DNA of 26,706 bases from Mnemiopsis leidyi (GCA_000226015.1 JH153001.1:125401-152106), one strand, 5' to 3'; counted from the stretch's first letter, positions 1 through 10,466 are shown. Numbers and translations are program-made. Notes: generated by a model from the letters alone, not told the origin.

Positions 1-96
1 ACCAGGACAGTTACCAGGACAGTTACCAGGACAGTTACCAGGACAGTTACCAGGACAGTTACGAGGACAGTTACAAGGACAATTACAAGGACACTA
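1..96. repeat. 12-bp minisatellite, about 8 copies, cut by the window edge
   Basis: The unit ACCAGGACAGTT is repeated perfectly five times (1-60). It then decays through ACGAGGACAGTT, ACAAGGACAATT and ACAAGGACACTA. The array is purest at the left edge, so it very probably continues outside the window. Its unit length is a multiple of three, but I see no gene associated with it. Confidence 0.95.
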
Positions 97-423
97 GGAT
101 AGTTGGGAACTGGGAGACTTGGTGTCGCGGATATACGAGATGTGTTAGAGCATGGTTGTAATGAACACTTTATATCAGGGTCACTTCATTCAGGAACAAG
201 TGGTATGACTTGTCCCACTAGAGCAGCATGATTAAGGTTCCAGAAAGTTACACTAATTAAGAGCACCTGCGACTGAAATTGTGGCTCCAACTACCCTACG
301 AGATAGACTTTACAATTCGAGGTGACAAGATCTTTGGGGCTTGACGTTCTTTGGAACCGACTCAATTCACAAATTCACAAACCTCACTCACTTCTAATTA
401 AATGGATGTACCTACAATTGTTA

Positions 424-3307
424 TCAATCGTCTACGAAGTTTTCAAGTTTGCGTAAGTATCTGAATATTTTCGCAATACTACAATGCTGTCTAAGTTCTG
501 GAATTTGATTAATAACTTATAACTAAGTACTTACTTCCGAGAGCCATGATAGACATCCTGTACGCTGCTGAGTTCTGAAAATAGACCTTGGTCAGACATG
601 ATTTGTGTATCACGTATAAAGAATTTGAAAACTTAATTTCTTTACATAGTCTGGAAAAGGGTATTACCGTTATCCGCGAGTTATTTTCACAAAAAAGCAT
701 GATCATATCATCGTTTACGGCGTGTTTAAAAAATACCATAATTTTAGAAAGTAAGATGCGCTGAGAGCATGTTATGTGCACACGGTTTGGAATTTAATCA
801 TTATTATCTTTTTCCCTCTTATTATATATAAGTTTTATATTTCTCTTGAGTACATTTATGCCATTTAGCTGTATCGAGAGTGCTAGACTGAATCATATTG
901 TTTGCCGATCATCAAAATTTACTGCCAGGCTCAAAACTCAGGTGAGAATTTTCATTAATTTCGAACTTTTATCATTTTCCAATATCATTTTCCACTCCAC
1001 CTAGTTGACAAACTGCACCTAGGTACTTGGAGTAAATCACGTGACAACTGCAAATATCACGTGGCCTCTGCAAAGATCACGTGACGAATCCAACACGGAG
1101 CCCGTATCTCACCTCACACTCCCTCCTGATTTTCCTCCTGATGGTACTGGTGTAAACTAGAGGGTCGAAGGCCAACTTCACACTTTGTCTCCGGTAGGAA
1201 CCGCTCCAGGAATTCCGGTATTTCACGGGGAGGAAAGATCCGCTCCGAGATCGAGGAGTCGAGACTGGGTTTATTATGTTTCCCATTAGGACGGTGTCAA
1301 GACTCTTCAACTTTCAAATGTTGAGAAACAGTCCAGTTCTTTGAGAATTGGGACTAGTCTAAAGTGACTTTCCAAGCACTCCTAACGTCCAAGCGAGTAG
1401 ACTTTTGGCAGGTACGAAGTTATAAGTCGTCGTCAAATAAATCAGAAGAGCAAGAGTTAGATCGATCCGCTACGAGTTTTTAAGTCAACTCTCGGCGGAG
1501 TAAATAGCTCCTAGATAACAAATAGAGCAACAAAACGACGAAATGAAATTTCTGCAGAACCACATGGACAAACAAATAGCAATCCGAGAGCGTTGTCTTG
1601 AACCCTAGAACCAAGCTCGGTGACTTCAGGTGTAGTTCAGGAGTTCTGTCAACACTTCACAATCTGTACACACCACCACAAACTGTACAGTCTACCACTG
1701 ATATTGTACAACCTTCTTGGCACACACACGCTGGAGCAGACAACCCTATCAAATAAATTTTAAACCTTAGAGCCGCCTCAAGACCCCCCTTGCGCCGCTG
1801 GACTGCATATCCAATCTGGACTTTGAGTAGGATGTGTCCAGCTAGGAGTGGAGAATATCCTGATATCTTGATACAGCTTTAGTGTGATATCTTCTCGAGC
1901 TGCCTACTTGTCTTGGAGTAAAGCAAGAAGACGTGGTGATGATTAGCAGTAGTACTAAAGCTATGATTTGGAAAACTGCCGTAGAGATAGCGCTGTAGCT
2001 CATGGTAAATCTACAATTTTGTGGCAGGGAGGTTATAGATTATAGAAGTATGTAAGCGCTTAAGCGCATGGCCGCGTGTTCTTTGTCCAAGCTGGAAACT
2101 TGCCAGGATAGCGTGTCTAGACTCCTTGTAACGAGGAGAGTGTAGGTCTAACAAATCTCATCTACTGCTTCACTACGCTTATTTACTTTGCAAACAGAAG
2201 CAGGAAATTTTTCTTATAAATTTAACGCGTCTCTCTGAATTTTTCTACCGAAATTTGGCATTTAAATTAATCAGCAGAGAAGTATAACAATTAGCAAACC
2301 AACGGATACAAAGCCCTCTTCCAAGCATGAACTAAAAACATTATGTGAAGACCCATGAAGAATACACTTACGGTGGTAGGAACCTTCTTCCTGAGTTTGA
2401 CGGTGTCAGTTTCCCCGGTGGTCGGCATCCCCGACAGTTCTCTCTCCATCTCCAGGAACTGATCCATGATGTCGTCCAGCTCCGTGTCCATGTTGTGTCC
2501 CGGCATGTCTGTTGTGTCCTCTGTTGATAAATCCTGTTGTGGAGAACAGGGTGAGGAATGGAGTTATGCTTGGGGAGGAAATTGTTATAGAGGCTTGGGG
2601 TACGATTTATGAGGTATGTAATAATCTACTTAAAGTTCAAAAGTTGCATCCAAAAGTTGCATGATTAAGGGAGCAGCAAAATATTGATACTTACACGTCA
2701 GGAATAACTCAGATATAAGACATAAAATAGTAAGACATGAAGCTGGTAAGATATAAGACATAGAACTGGTAAAAATGTCCCAGAAAACCTGAGAAAAAAA
2801 CGTACCTGGTTTAAATCGGCTCCTCTTAAAGCAGATAAAAGCTTGTCCTTGTCATGATCGGGTATGTATGGTAAACAGTTTACTGCAGCATCGCTGGAAG
2901 GAGAAAACTAACGTGAGCAGGGTATATTTGTGTGCTTACTTCTGCTTATCTAGAGAATTTTGTGCTTAGTTCAGTGCTTATCTTAGCTCTCACAATGGTG
3001 TTTAGTTTTGTGGTTTGTGTTGACCAGTGACGAGCTAAGAGCCCAGAATACGACATGAAAGTCTACTATATTTATCAAGTAGAGATATCAAGGAGTAAAG
3101 GATAATTAAGAACAAGTGTGAACAACAAAGGGGCTGGGGATTATTCTAGTCGATGATATGAGGTAAGGGAATGGTGTTGGGTGGTTCAATAGGATGGGTT
3201 AAAGTTGGCAACGACACGATCGTATAATAATCGCCAATTGGTTATTGAAGGTCTAACAGTAATATGACCAAGAATAGAACAACTTACATCATAAGTCCAA
3301 CCGTCAT
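424..3307 (-). CDS. Six-exon gene, unknown 193-aa protein
   Basis: Function is not recognised. The minus-strand exons are 3288-3307, 2806-2893, 2372-2533, 1113-1310, 535-574 and 424-497 (TGA at 424-426). All introns are GT-AG. Donors are GTAAGT, GTACGT, GTAAGT, GTGAGA and GTAAGT, and the phases (2, 0, 0, 0, 1) agree across every junction, which chance would rarely give. The ATG at 3307 lies about 100 nt downstream of a TATA box. The predicted product starts MTVGLMIDAAVNCLPYIPDH. It has an acidic helix-like stretch near residues 50-70 (ELDDIMDQFLEMERELSG), then a basic serine-rich part with RSRSGSF and YRRQSV, which resemble basophilic kinase sites. It ends in a basic helix (AKIFRYLRKLENFVDD). 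No membrane segment or signal peptide is evident. The last intron is only 37 nt. The weakest call is the 1310 acceptor, whose pyrimidine tract is poor, and extra exons could hide in the 1311-2371 intron. The exon chain is an inference from sequence alone. Confidence 0.7.
1038..1083. promoter_or_regulatory. Triple CACGTG array, 20-bp spacing
   Basis: CACGTG occurs at 1038-1043, 1058-1063 and 1078-1083, exactly 20 bp apart and each preceded by AT (ATCACGTG). This is the core bound by bHLH-ZIP factors of the USF, MITF/TFE and Myc families. In the gene model the array sits inside the intron between the exons at 1113-1310 and 535-574. It could therefore be an intronic enhancer or an internal promoter. 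No TATA box is seen next to it. Confidence 0.6.
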
Positions 3308-3404
3308 TTTGGGGTGCACAAACAAACTAAAACTATCCTAAAAACTAACGCTAACAAATACTATGACTATGAATAAAAATCAGCCCAGTACCCCGACCCC
3401 ATAT

Positions 3405-3413
3405 CTTTATATA
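3405..3413 (-). promoter_or_regulatory. TATA box of the 193-aa protein gene
   Basis: On the minus strand this reads TATATAAAG. Transcription would be expected to start about 30 nt downstream, near 3375-3380, giving a 5' leader of about 70 nt before the ATG at 3307. Two CACGTG boxes lie 180-200 bp upstream (3590-3595 and 3606-3611, 16 bp apart). Confidence 0.6.
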
Positions 3414-4076
3414 CCCTGTAAATTGTAATCTTGTTACAATGAAAATTACGTCACAACCTCTGCTCTTGGTAATGATATCTGACGCCCACTGTCATAATCA
3501 GTTTTTCTACGCTAGGACATTAGCCACTGACAGAGCCCCGCCTTCTAGCGACTTCCTTATTTTTAGAGCAGGGAGATAAGACAGCCAAACACGTGATATG
3601 ACAGACACGTGACTCAAGGTTCATGACTCAAGACCGTAATGGTAAACGCGTAAGTAGGTCAAGTTCAGAGGTAGAGTAACTGTTTGAGAGATGGGGGTGC
3701 AAGGTACAAGGGTAACGTTAGTAGTGGGGTGAGTGTGTGCTGCCAGCCCCGCTGTTCAGCTGATAAAGTTAAGTAGAACAGTGAAGTACAGTTCGTGTGC
3801 TGCGCATGGCACGGGATGTATCACGTATATTGGATTATAAGATACAAATAGGAGTAGGCCGTGGGTGTACAGAAAATTATCATAATTTAAAAATCAACTC
3901 GGACGCTCAAAACGTTAACACGAATCTTGTGACGATTAATCGTTGACGAAGTCGGAGAAAGAGCATGAGGGACTAGAGATTGAAGCTAAATATAGGGACT
4001 ACTTCATCGACATGAGCTGGAGTAACTCTGAGCTCTTCGTAACATCCTCTCTGCACAGTTCCGTGCCGTGCATCCT
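3414..4076. promoter_or_regulatory. Intergenic upstream region with two E-boxes
   Basis: No coding exon is visible on either strand. The stretch holds CACGTG at 3590-3595 and 3606-3611, in the order expected for an upstream element of the minus-strand gene starting at 3307. The remainder, roughly 3640-4070, shows nothing further that I can assign. Confidence 0.4.
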
Positions 4077-4122
4077 CCAATCAGAACGCAGCATTGAGGT
4101 CATGTGATGAAAAACAACCAAT
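4077..4122 (+). promoter_or_regulatory. CCAAT pair upstream of or overlapping a plus-strand gene start
   Basis: CCAAT boxes (NF-Y type) occur at 4077-4081 (CCAATCAGA) and 4118-4122 (CCAATGGGA), with an E-box-like TCATGTGA between them. The second CCAAT overlaps the ATG chosen for the plus-strand model, so either transcription starts upstream of both or the true start codon lies further downstream, for example the ATG at 4139. Confidence 0.4.
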
Positions 4123-4676
4123 GGGAGGAAAGCGTGCCATGACAATAGGGACCGGCAAGTTTAATACATGGTAAGTTCACAGATTACTAGCAAACGGCTG
4201 CACAGATCTCACAAAAGGCGGGGAAGCTACTATGGACTATTCTACCGCGTATTCAAGATCAAAGTGTCGGATAAATCTGAGGAGGGACTTATTCCCGGAC
4301 TCTAACTGCTGGTGATCTAAGTGACGAATCTGAAGGTCGTAGTACTCCTGTCCGATCCACGGTCCGTCCTTACTCCGCAGTACTAGAGCACGAGATAGAG
4401 GAGACATCATCACAATGGAACTTCAGGAAGAGGCAACGGACCAATGAGAATGGAGAACGCGACCTGTCAGCTAATCAGAGAAGGAGGAAGAGGTCACGTG
4501 GGGAGGTGGAGAAGTAGGATATTAGAGCGTGGTGGTATATTTTAGGTAGAGCACATAATTAATGTTATATTGTTCTGCAGACAAGTAACGTCGAAACAGT
4601 CCTGAAACCGAAAACAACCCGGCAAATTGGAGAAAGTTTGTGTTTTACATCTACACATCAAAACCGTGGATCATAA
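4121..4676 (+). CDS. Candidate three-exon gene, 109-aa basic disordered protein
   Basis: Not recognised. The exons are 4121-4170, 4322-4505 and 4581-4676 (TAA). The first donor is a perfect GTAAGT, the second GTGGAG is mediocre, and the acceptors are CTAAG (with CTAAC branch-like sequence upstream) and TTCTGCAG. Phases agree (2, then 0). An AATAAA follows the stop at 4700-4705. The protein is rich in E, R, S and T, with a likely nuclear localisation patch (NQRRRKRSRGE) near residues 68-78 and no hydrophobic segment. Against the model: an equally plausible 57-aa ORF lies on the opposite strand over exon 2, an E-box and CCAAT box fall inside exon 2, and the start overlaps a CCAAT box. Transcript data would decide. 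What is seen is the splice signals and open frame; the function is only inferred from composition. Confidence 0.4.
4237..4410 (-). CDS. 57-aa ORF antisense to the 4322-4505 exon
   Basis: The ORF starts with two ATG codons in tandem (4408-4410 and 4405-4407) and ends with TAG at 4237-4239. The predicted protein begins MMSPLSRALVLRSKDGPW and ends in an amphipathic stretch (SLLRFIRHFDLEYAVE). It looks like a folded small protein rather than random translation. Upstream on its strand are a CCAAT box (4440-4444) and CACGTG (4495-4500), the same promoter pair seen at other starts here. No family is recognised, and no poly(A) signal was found close downstream. Either this ORF or the plus-strand exon could be the false one, and both could be transcribed. 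Confidence 0.3.
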   Translation of the reverse strand: MMSPLSRALVLRSKDGPWIGQEYYDLQIRHLDHQQLESGNKSLLRFIRHFDLEYAVE

Positions 4677-4699
4677 AAGTAACAAAGTATTATGCAGCG

Positions 4700-4705
4700 A
4701 ATAAA
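4700..4705 (+). terminator. Poly(A) signal AATAAA
   Basis: A canonical AATAAA lies 23 nt after the stop codon of the plus-strand model ending at 4676. From here to about 5340 the sequence is AT-rich, with no exon or promoter that I can support. Confidence 0.4.
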
Positions 4706-5369
4706 ATAATTTCCGTAGAAAATTTGTGTGTGTTAACAAATCACGATAATTGAATGAAAACTTTTTACAATGCAAGGAGAAGTATCGAACTATTGTAGGA
4801 TAGATACGACGCCCAATTTTCCCAGCTGCTAATGAATTGAAGCCCCACTAGTAAGCCACGCCACAACATACAAGTCATGGCTTAGGCTATAATTTCTAAG
4901 CCTTTTTACCATGTATCGATTTTTGGCTGCGAAGCATGGTTAAGCTTGCGGTAAAATCAAGAAAAATTTATACGAAAATGATTAGATTTACAGGAGTTTA
5001 ATCTATTTACGAGGATGATGTCTAGCAGAGGTTGCAAATGATCGAAATAATATTTTCGGGGGTACATGATACCGTATATATAATTCTTGCTTAAGATAAT
5101 GGTAGATTGAGGAACGGTGCGTCGGTAAACTCTGTATCAGAATAAAATATAGCGTTTACAGAGTTGAGATACTAAAAGGACCCATTGGTATCAAAAAAGG
5201 TTCAAGGAGTAACCCACTGGAGATATTATAAGAAAACAGGGTTAAGAAATTAACGAATCTCAAAATCTATCAAAGTTAAACTAGAAATAAGGACAAACCA
5301 ATTATATTGACCGACTACACACGAATCTGCCAAGTACAGTCTAAGAGTCTATATTCCGTCTGCGTTGGA

Positions 5370-5707
5370 ATGTTAGAACGGCAGGCAGACAGGAGAAACA
5401 GGGCTGTGAGTAGGGCCGAGCACCCCTCACGTTACTTCTGTTCTGACCACGTGACCTTGTCAGCTGGTCACGTGTTTTTGTGTCTAACACGTGGTCGAAA
5501 TAGAACGTTTTCATTGGCCGGGTTATGGATGGGAAGCAGTTGGAAAGGGTCTTCCTTGTCAAGCGTTTGCATGTGATGTGGTTCTGAACATAAGGGTACT
5601 AGACTTCCGAGAGAATACGAATTTCGACTCAGCGAGCAGCAATTATATGTCGTATAAATGCACTATGTATCAAGTTAATGTTAGTCGATGTAGTTTGTAG
5701 CGGCTAG
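5370..5707 (+). CDS. Weak two-exon candidate, 46-aa product
   Basis: Exon 1 at 5370-5405 encodes MLERQADRRNRA and ends at a GTGAGT donor. Exon 2 at 5603-5707 follows an acceptor ending TACTAG and stays open for 34 codons to TAG at 5705-5707. The phase is 0 at both ends, and AATAAA lies at 5901-5906. The product is short, basic then hydrophobic, and unrecognised. The intron (5406-5602) contains a triple CACGTG array and an inverted CCAAT box, which is odd for an intron and may mean that the real transcript starts inside it. Coding status is doubtful. Confidence 0.25.
5448..5517. promoter_or_regulatory. Triple CACGTG array plus inverted CCAAT
   Basis: CACGTG is found at 5448-5453, 5469-5474 and 5488-5493, spaced 21 and 19 bp. 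The first two lie in an inverted GACCACGTGACC / GGTCACGTG arrangement. ATTGG (CCAAT on the minus strand) lies at 5513-5517. This is probably a promoter or enhancer. Direction cannot be told, since both elements work either way and no TATA box is adjacent. Confidence 0.6.
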
Positions 5708-5924
5708 CAATTCTTGCGAGGATGAGATGGGTTTCTAAAGAAGTTTCTAACTAATAAGGAAGAGTAGAGTAGGAACCTCAAATACGGAACCTGCGAATAT
5801 ACGAAAATCAGAATACAGAAATGAATCTCCAAGGCAACGACGGCAGGTCAATCAAACTGCTATCGTGTAGAGACTAGAGATGTCTGGTAATACCAGATGG
5901 AATAAAACATTAGCAAATATAGTT

Positions 5925-5958
5925 ATAAATTCCCCCTAATAACTTAGGGGGAATTTAT
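5925..5958. repeat. Perfect 15-bp hairpin with TAAC loop
   Basis: Arms ATAAATTCCCCCTAA (5925-5939) and TTAGGGGGAATTTAT (5944-5958) are exact reverse complements around a 4-nt TAAC loop. The hairpin starts about 20 bp after the AATAAA at 5901-5906. The inner TTAGGGGG resembles the G-rich ends of the two MITE-like elements in this window, so it may be a deletion remnant of such an element. It could also be part of a 3' processing region. Confidence 0.7.
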
Positions 5959-5959
5959 T

Positions 5960-8369
5960 TTCAGTATCAGCTAAGACCTCCTCACTTATTGTGCAGGGAA
6001 GATCACCATTATATCTAAATCTTAGGTAGATATGATCAGGTAGATATAGATAGGGTCAATATTATACGACTTTTGTGAAGTAGAGAAAAGTAGCAACATT
6101 GACTTTAAAAAAGATAGATTGATCCTAAAATAGTAAAATACTGAGTAAAAACTGAGACAAAAAGTAACAATTCATTTTACAGATGAATGAAGTCAGAGAA
6201 TCCTTACTAGATCCGATTAGATAATGACAACATCTAAAGCAAGCTTCAAAGCAACTGTGAGCATTAACTAAGCAACTAACAGTTACATCATAACAACGAT
6301 AGCTAAATGAGAGATTGGTCTTCATTCTTTAAAACTAAAGAACTGAGCATAATAGCATATCGATTTTTACTGATTAGATCACGAATGCCACCTTGAGATG
6401 TCACTAAAAACATAGAACAGCGGCAGGTATTTCAGAACATACGCGCGTGCGCGGCTCTTTATAGTGTTAACGATACAAAACTTTTCCATCAGCAGCATCT
6501 AAAAGAAGGAAGAGCGTGTTACAGAAAGTGTTGCGGTTTTTAGCATCGTCACTTGACGTCACGGGAAATATAAATATCCGTGTTATTTGCTAAATTACTC
6601 CCTAATATACATCGCCATATATGGTAACTTACAATGCTTGTCGAAATTTTCAGTCAAATAGCAACGGTAAAATGGCCAACATTAAATAATTCTGGCTGTC
6701 CCAGAATTATCTAGTCTGGGAATGAGAAGACTCGTCTATCACCTTTAATTTGTTTGAACCAGGAGGCACAGAAAACAAACTAACTTGATCATCAGGCAAA
6801 TAAAAATATTCTGAAACAAGCTTGTATAGGTGGTTGCCGATACAATTATTACTAATTACTAACCGTTGTATGAAACGAAAATACTACATGGTATCCGGTT
6901 CTTAATAACAGAAACACTGATATGATAATTGATATGAGGAGTGTATCAGTGATACAATTTCAACAACTGACAATCAGTAGTTTTGGAGTGCCGGAGTGGT
7001 AATGAAGCATCAATCAATGACTAGCAGCTTTTAAAAGGTTTGGGTAATTGTTTGAAGGTAATTGCTTGAAAAGCTATGATGTTAGTATTGTTATCTCGTT
7101 ATCTGAGATCGGAGATCAGATCATTAGTACAAAACACCCAATCAAACAACACATTATGTAATAAAATGGTAACACACAAACTGGATTTCTGAAAGAAGAG
7201 ATACTTAAATCGACTAAAACAAACATCTCAGAAAATGACGGGTTTTCTAAGTAAACCGATCAAAGGGAAGCAGAACAAGATAATTAAGATAATTAACTTC
7301 ATGCTGATAACATCAGACCAGAAATAAGAGACACACAGTTTCGCACCATTAATAACAGCCACTGTCCAATGATTACACCAAGGTCAAGCATGTTGGATTA
7401 CAAAAAGACTGCTCACTATTGATTCAGCTGAAAGTTGTAATCTTCAAAGAACCGGAATCTCAGAATGTGATGTCATTTCTTAAAATACAGCTCATGAAAG
7501 CAATATCTGGGGCTGTTTCCGCGAGTTGATTGCAAGTGCAGCCTAGCTCTGACAGAATACCACAAGAAAGGGATACTGCCAACCAACATCAATTTGGAGC
7601 GATCTCGGAATTTACCTTTTATAGCATTAAACGACTAAACGACTGAAAAAGGTGAGGGAAAACTATAAAAATAGAGCAGAGGAGCGGGATAAAAATAGGA
7701 TTCGGTTGAACGTTGCCGCAAAAACTCTCCAGATACGAAGTAAGAAGGATTGTGCATGTTGCAGCTAAGTGCAGGAAACCACTATGAAAAGCGTGACCTC
7801 AAACTGTACAGAGCAAAGAAATTAGAAACTGCACAAGCGGCAACGACCAATTAGACTGCCATGGTTTCTACTGATACTCAATACTTAGTTTAACTTGCTT
7901 TATTCAGTGTAGAATATAATAGGCAAATAGCAGCGGTTTCAAATTTACATAACAATACATTACTCAGATTATACAGGCAAAATGTATACGTTATTTATAA
8001 AGTAGGTTGTTCAGATCTTCGCGTATGACACGATTAGGAATTTAATCTGATGAGCTAAGGGAATTATCAAATGAACCACGGACACTAAGTCTGATGATTT
8101 CTAGACAGATTTACCTTGATCACATACTGTATTTAATTGTGATGTCATTAAAGTGTACTGCAATAAGCATCAGGAGAAAAGATACAGTACGAGGAACTGC
8201 AGTCAACTGCAGTCAACTGTACACTACACACTCAACTAATACATCGCTATTCACGATGTGCACCTTACAGAAGTAGTAATAAATATTTCAGAGTACGAAA
8301 TATCCCTTTCTTAGAGCATCCTAGGTACTATGTAGATATCATGAAGAACAACAAACAGCTCTACCAATC
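5960..8369. other. No convincing gene; isolated CRE and small hairpin
   Basis: This 2.4-kb AT-rich stretch shows only short ORFs with biased, non-protein-like composition. Two sites stand out. One is a full CRE palindrome TGACGTCA at 6554-6561, close to an AT-rich ATATAAATAT. The other is a 10-bp perfect hairpin with arms ATAATTCTGG / CCAGAATTAT at 6686-6695 and 6701-6710. I could not assemble spliced exons here on either strand. Confidence 0.4.
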
Positions 8370-8431
8370 CAGTAAGCAAAGTATATACAGTAAGCAAAGT
8401 ATACCTTTACAGTAAGCAAAGTATACCTTGA
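8370..8431. repeat. Three-copy tandem repeat, 18 to 22 bp
   Basis: The core CAGTAAGCAAAGTATA begins at 8370, 8388 and 8410, with variable spacers (ATAC, CCTTTA). From here to 9040 I see no gene. Confidence 0.85.
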
Positions 8432-9040
8432 CAATGCATATCATGAAAAGAACCACCCCAAATGTTCCAACACGCTCCGCTGAATGAATTAAACTCTGTA
8501 CAGATTACAGAAATTGCGTCGTCCGGTAGATCCAATCAGTAGCTCGGCCGGTTAATCAACATTTGATTAATGCGAGTACTGCATTCCATTGCGGAGGTTA
8601 CTTTTGGGATATTTTCGGAGTTTAACTGGCAGTATTTTTAGGTTTAATGAAACTTTAATTTAAGATAATCGATATTAATAATCAGACCTACGACTCAAGA
8701 ATGGCGTTAATAAAGAGTAGTTCGAATACTGGTTTATAAATTTAGGAAATACTGCATAATTACTTTGCAATTTCCAAGTAACACGTATCATCAGACACTG
8801 ATCCATTAGCAAAAATGATCCGAAGAATACCACTTTAGAGCATTGTAAATTCCGTTCACCGTTGTAGGTACATTGGTAAAAGCGGAAATCCTCTGCATAT
8901 GACGGAATAAGGATGCCTAAAATTGCATATTCCGGACATCGTTACAATAATAACTTTAACAAATCAACATAGAATTAAACAGCTGAATGAACTGCCAACT
9001 TTAACGCTTTAAGCTCAGAAAGTGGAGACGAAGAGAAAGA

Positions 9041-9133
9041 AGATGACTAGTACTAGTACTTTGAAAATTAAATAACAGATGACTAGTACTTTGAAGATGA
9101 AATAACAGATGACTAGTACTTTGAAGATGAAAT
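9041..9133. repeat. Three-copy tandem repeat, about 30 bp
   Basis: AGATGACTAGTACT recurs at 9041, 9077 and 9107, followed by TTGAARATGAAATAAC-like sequence. The first copy carries an extra ACTAGT. A minus-strand ORF across it is low-complexity and explained by the repeat. Confidence 0.9.
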
Positions 9134-9276
9134 ACTGTATACCCTGTCAAATGACAAATGAGACGTTTGGAAACCCATGATAAACCAGACAATCAGAACT
9201 GTAATCAGGGACCGTATCTGAAACACTGATAAAAACGAGCTTGACAGTTTATTAAACATGGAGGACTCAGTCTAGT

Positions 9277-9369
9277 CCAATGAGAGCACGTCTTACATCA
9301 CCACGTGATCTATTTCCAGTCACATGACCTGGTTTCACATGATCTAACTTGAGTCCGGGACCCGGGTCC
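9277..9369. promoter_or_regulatory. CCAAT box, degenerate E-box array and 12-bp palindrome
   Basis: CCAAT is at 9277-9281. E-box-like sites follow at 9287 (CACGTC), 9302 (CACGTG), 9321 (CACATG) and 9336 (CACATG), spaced 15, 19 and 15 bp. A perfect palindrome GGACCCGGGTCC lies at 9358-9369. This resembles the promoter clusters elsewhere in the window, but I could not attach a coding gene on either side. From 9370 to 10050 nothing else is supported. Confidence 0.5.
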
Positions 9370-10056
9370 TGATAACCCGCCTGTCTTGGACAAGACTTTT
9401 AGTGTACAAGAAGACCGCTTTTTGGGGATCAAATATACTTTAACCACCGACTCTAATTGGGATTACTAAGTTGGTTAACTAATAATTAGCATGACTTGAA
9501 TTAGATATCGGGAACCGCCTTAAGGAAGTACCCAGTACATGGTACTTCTCATGCAATAAGATATCCGTCACTATTAATCGTAGTTCTATTATAGTACCAC
9601 GAAGATTTGAAGAAATCGTGTCCTAGGATTGTTGAAATCGAAATACAAATGCAGCATTCACATAACAGTGATCAGTGTAAAAGATAAGAGCAAGGTACAC
9701 CAATGATACATAGTACTGGCATAATACTGGTATGATATTATGATTACTCTAAGAATGTTGTAGCACTGATAAAATATCATACAAAGATATGACAGAGGGA
9801 ATATGCTGCTTGGCTTATCACTGCGTTAATCATTAGGGGCTAATGAGACATATCATAAGATGATCAACATGAATCCTGATAATCTGATATCTCTGCCACG
9901 TTACAGAGCTACGGCCCTTACAGATCTCTGTGTAGGGTACATCACTTGAGAGCAACATTACTATATTATATCATATTTAAAGATTATACAGGAACAAATT
10001 CTGGTTCCCACATGCTTGCCAAGCTCCTACACAGCTACTACACAGCAAAATAACTA

Positions 10057-10466
10057 GGGGGGGGGGGTAAGATGACCTCGATTTTTTGACCATATGGCCT
10101 ACGTCCGGGTGTCATGGTCAAATGGTCAAAAATTTTTGACCATGACCATAGCCAAAATTTCAAAATTGCCGTGGTCAAATGGTCAAAATTTTTGACCATG
10201 ACCATGGGGGAAATTTCTATGAAGTCGTGGCCATAGTTGTGTTTTTTGACCATTGACCTTAAGAAAATTCCAAGGAATCGTGGTCATGGTCAAGTTTTTT
10301 GACCATTGACCATGGGGCGAATTCACGTTTGTTAGTGGTCATGGTCATTTCCTTGACCATTGACTATGGGGAAATTCCAGGGTGTCATGGTCATGGTCAA
10401 TTTTTTTTGACCATTGACCATGGGGTAAATTTCAGGGTGTCATGGTCAGTGCCTTACCCCCCCCCC
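10057..10466. mobile_element. 410-bp MITE with poly-G termini and internal palindromic repeats
   Basis: The left end is a run of 11 G followed by TAAG, and the right end is CTTA followed by 10 C, so the terminal inverted repeat is about 14 bp. Both sides are flanked by TAACTA (10051-10056 and 10467-10472), a 6-bp target site duplication. The inside consists of about seven units of roughly 54 bp. Each carries TTGACCAT near its start and ATGGTCAA near its end, so each unit can fold on itself. There is no transposase, so it is non-autonomous. A 6-bp duplication excludes the TA-target mariner group. The superfamily is otherwise not identified. It may lie in a downstream intron or 3' region of the coiled-coil gene. 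Confidence 0.85.

Noticed and set aside
509..781. 90-codon minus-strand ORF
   Set aside because: Only the part at 535-574 looks exonic, bounded by TTTTCAG and GTAAGT; the rest is intron read through by chance.
10057..10253. 71-codon minus-strand ORF in the MITE
   Set aside because: It comes from repeated GACCATGGTCAA-type palindromes and the poly-G end, so it is not a transposase.
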